From: Bacillota bacterium
GTDB lineage: Bacteria > Bacillota > Negativicutes > Sporomusales > UBA7701
Assembly (NCBI GenBank): GCA_023415075.1
Contig: JAEZLU010000156.1
Location: 1 to 16,523, forward strand
Reading direction: 5' to 3'
DNA length: 16,523 bases
Of the stretch, positions 14,943 to 16,523 are shown one piece after another. Position numbers and translations under genes: made by a program. The notes below the pieces were generated by a model that saw nothing but the letters and a program-made list of their open reading frames with translations, was not told the origin of the DNA and did no database searches. Each line of letters begins with the position of its first letter. The first letter of the stretch is position 1.

Positions 14943-15389
14943 TCATTTGCCGGTGCTGCCGATGCCGCCCCGGCGGTCGGCGGTTGCGGCGTCGCCGTCG
15001 GCCCGCAGGTACCTGTAGAATATCCCCTGGGCCACCCGCTCGCCGCGTTTCGCGGTCACCGTCGCCGGCCCGTGGTTGAAGACGGCGATCAGGATATGGC
15101 CCTCGTTGCCGGGGTTATCGTAATAATCGGCGTCGATAATCCCCTGGCCGTTCACCAGGCTGAGGGCGTTTTTCACCGCCAGGCCCGAGCGGATGTGGAT
15201 GCCGAGGTATTCGTCAGGTTGCATATAAGCCTTGATGCCGGTGGGGATCAGCGTCACCCGGCCGGGGGCCAGCACGGCATCCTCGACGGTGACGATATCG
15301 TAGCCGGCGCTGGCCGCTGTCTTGCGTTCCGGCAGCGGCAGGTCCGCATTTTTATAAGCCGAAATCCGTTCAAAGCCGCGTAGCCGCAT
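14943..15389 (-). CDS. dut: Deoxyuridine 5'-triphosphate nucleotidohydrolase (dUTPase)
   Basis: dUTPase hydrolyses dUTP to dUMP, keeping uracil out of DNA and supplying dTMP synthesis. The 148-residue protein has the five trimeric dUTPase motifs: AGYDI (28-32), IRSGLAVK (66-73), NGQGIIDADYYDN (80-92) with catalytic D86, RGERVAQGIF (115-124), and C-terminal GGIGSTGK (141-148). In motif 5 the usual aromatic residue (GGFGSTG) is isoleucine, a small departure at the position that stacks on the uracil. The ATG at 15389 has GGAGGAG six bases upstream. It starts 3 bp after the peptidase stop, so the pair is co-transcribed. A terminator follows at once. Confidence 0.95.
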   Translation of the reverse strand: MRLRGFERISAYKNADLPLPERKTAASAGYDIVTVEDAVLAPGRVTLIPTGIKAYMQPDEYLGIHIRSGLAVKNALSLVNGQGIIDADYYDNPGNEGHILIAVFNHGPATVTAKRGERVAQGIFYRYLRADGDAATADRRGGIGSTGK

Positions 15390-15392
15390 CGT

Positions 15393-16523
15393 TTACTCCT
15401 CCAGCGCCTTCGGCAGCGCTTTGGCCGATGGCCCGAGCGCGGTGTAGCAGAGCTTTTCCGGCGCGAAAATCTCGGTCATCATCGCTTCGAGGTCGGCCAT
15501 CGACACCTTTTCAATCTTGGCGACAATCTCGTCAAGGGTGGTAAATTTGCCGAGAGTGATTTCCATCTTGCCCAGGCGCGACATCCGGCTGCTGGAACTC
15601 TCCAGCCCCAAGAGCAGGTTGCCCTTAAGCTGCTCTTTGGTCTTGCTGAGCTCGGCGACGGTGAGGCCGCCGCCTTTGAGTTCGTTGATGTTCTGGAGGA
15701 TAAGCTCTACCACCTGCTCGACATTGCCGGGACGGGTGCCGGCGTATACGGTGAACAGGCCGCAGTCGCTGTAGTTGGTCTGATAGGAATAAATCGAGTA
15801 AGCCAGACCCCGTTCCTCGCGGATGGATTGGAAGAGGCGCGACGATATGCCGCCGCCGAGGATGTTGTTCAAAACATGGGCCACATAGATGCGCGGTGAG
15901 TTCTGGGGCACGCTGAGCGTTCCCAGGCAGAGGTGGACCTGCTCGGTGTCTTTGGCATGCATCGCCCGTATGGGCCGCAGCGTCGGCGGCTTGGCCGCCA
16001 CCTGGCGGCTTTTGCCGGCCAGGGCGCCGAAAAAGCGGTCGGCCAAAACCTCCAACTGCTCGTGGGTAAGGTTGCCGGCGGCCGCCAGCACCATGTTGTC
16101 AGGCCGGTAAAAATCGCCGTAGTAGGCCTGGACCAGCTCGCGGTCGAAGCTGGCGATCGAGCCGGTGGTGCCGAGGATATTGCGCCCCAGCGGATGGCCA
16201 GGCCAGATATCGTCGAGATGCAGGTCGTGAACAAGCTCGTCCGGCGAATCCTCGTACATATGGACCTCTTCTAGCACGACCTCGCGCTCGCGGCCGATGT
16301 CCTCAGGGTCGAACTTGGAAGCCAGCAGCATGTCGCTCAAAACGTCGAGGGCCAGCTCCAGATGGTTATCCAGCACCTTGATGTAATAGCAGGTATATTC
16401 CTTGGCGGTAAAGGCGTTGAGCTGCCCGCCGACCGCGTCCACCGTCTCGGCGATGTCCTTGGCCGACCGTTTCTCAGTCCCCTTGAACATCAAATGCTCG
16501 ATAAAGTGGGAGATGCCGTGGTT
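15393..16523 (-). CDS. mlpA: M16 zinc peptidase, MlpA/YmxG type, N-terminus cut by window
   Basis: This is a processing-peptidase-like M16 metallopeptidase. The visible 376 residues begin inside the zinc-binding HXXEH motif region (NHGISHFIEHLMFKGTEKRS); about 45-50 residues lie beyond the right edge. The inverzincin E ligand falls in EREVVLEEVHMYED. The C-terminal M16 half has VAHVLNNILGGGISSRLFQS, then IREERGLAYSIYS and VYAGTRPGNVEQV. B. subtilis MlpA/YmxG is encoded just upstream of ymxH and the dipicolinate/asd-dapG-dapA genes, and the same neighbourhood is present here. It is followed by dut after 3 bp. An apparent start at 16493 is not real, since the frame is open to the edge. Confidence 0.92.
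   Translation of the reverse strand, partial: NHGISHFIEHLMFKGTEKRSAKDIAETVDAVGGQLNAFTAKEYTCYYIKVLDNHLELALDVLSDMLLASKFDPEDIGREREVVLEEVHMYEDSPDELVHDLHLDDIWPGHPLGRNILGTTGSIASFDRELVQAYYGDFYRPDNMVLAAAGNLTHEQLEVLADRFFGALAGKSRQVAAKPPTLRPIRAMHAKDTEQVHLCLGTLSVPQNSPRIYVAHVLNNILGGGISSRLFQSIREERGLAYSIYSYQTNYSDCGLFTVYAGTRPGNVEQVVELILQNINELKGGGLTVAELSKTKEQLKGNLLLGLESSSSRMSRLGKMEITLGKFTTLDEIVAKIEKVSMADLEAMMTEIFAPEKLCYTALGPSAKALPKALEE

Overview
The window is GC-rich and densely coded, with the gene style of a spore-forming-lineage Firmicute. The best guess is a Negativicutes/Sporomusaceae-like bacterium. This is inference from four things: a futalosine-pathway menaquinone gene, a YlmC/YmxH sporulation-family gene, a lysine riboswitch, and synteny with the Bacillus subtilis mlpA-ymxH-(dpaA-dpaB)-asd-dapG-dapA locus. 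No sequence search was possible.

Left part (1-4018). A left-truncated mqnE (aminofutalosine synthase) on the minus strand is divergent from a GtrB/DPM1-like polyprenyl-phosphate glycosyltransferase with its own promoter and a strong terminator. A complete KimA-like APC-superfamily potassium importer follows.

Potassium signalling (4019-7565). A leader with tandem hairpins precedes kdpD, which overlaps kdpE by 11 bp. No kdpFABC ATPase genes are visible. The only K+ transporter here is the KimA homologue just upstream, which suggests the two-component system may act on it.

Structured gap (7566-7975). This stretch between the convergent kdpE and dapA has no convincing gene. It is rich in inverted repeats and carries two copies of a GGTTGTCnACA motif. 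It looks like an intergenic repeat element or a non-coding RNA locus.

Lysine/diaminopimelate operon (7976-12305, minus strand). A sigma-A-type promoter is followed by a lysine riboswitch (L box), then a terminator with an overlapping antiterminator, then dapB-asd-dapG-dapA. These genes cover aspartokinase, aspartate-semialdehyde dehydrogenase, dihydrodipicolinate synthase and dihydrodipicolinate reductase, so the riboswitch probably lets lysine shut off its own synthesis. The aspartokinase gene has an internal Shine-Dalgarno and ATG predicted to make a separate regulatory subunit.

Right part (12327-16523). On the minus strand are a glycine-zipper YflT-like stress protein, ymxH, and a small unknown membrane protein. 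A secreted zinc amidase lies on the plus strand. A bidirectional terminator separates it from dut, which follows a right-truncated mlpA-type M16 peptidase. The order mlpA, (dut), ymxH, (dapB), asd, dapG, dapA matches B. subtilis, but the dipicolinate synthase genes dpaA/dpaB are absent from their usual slot.
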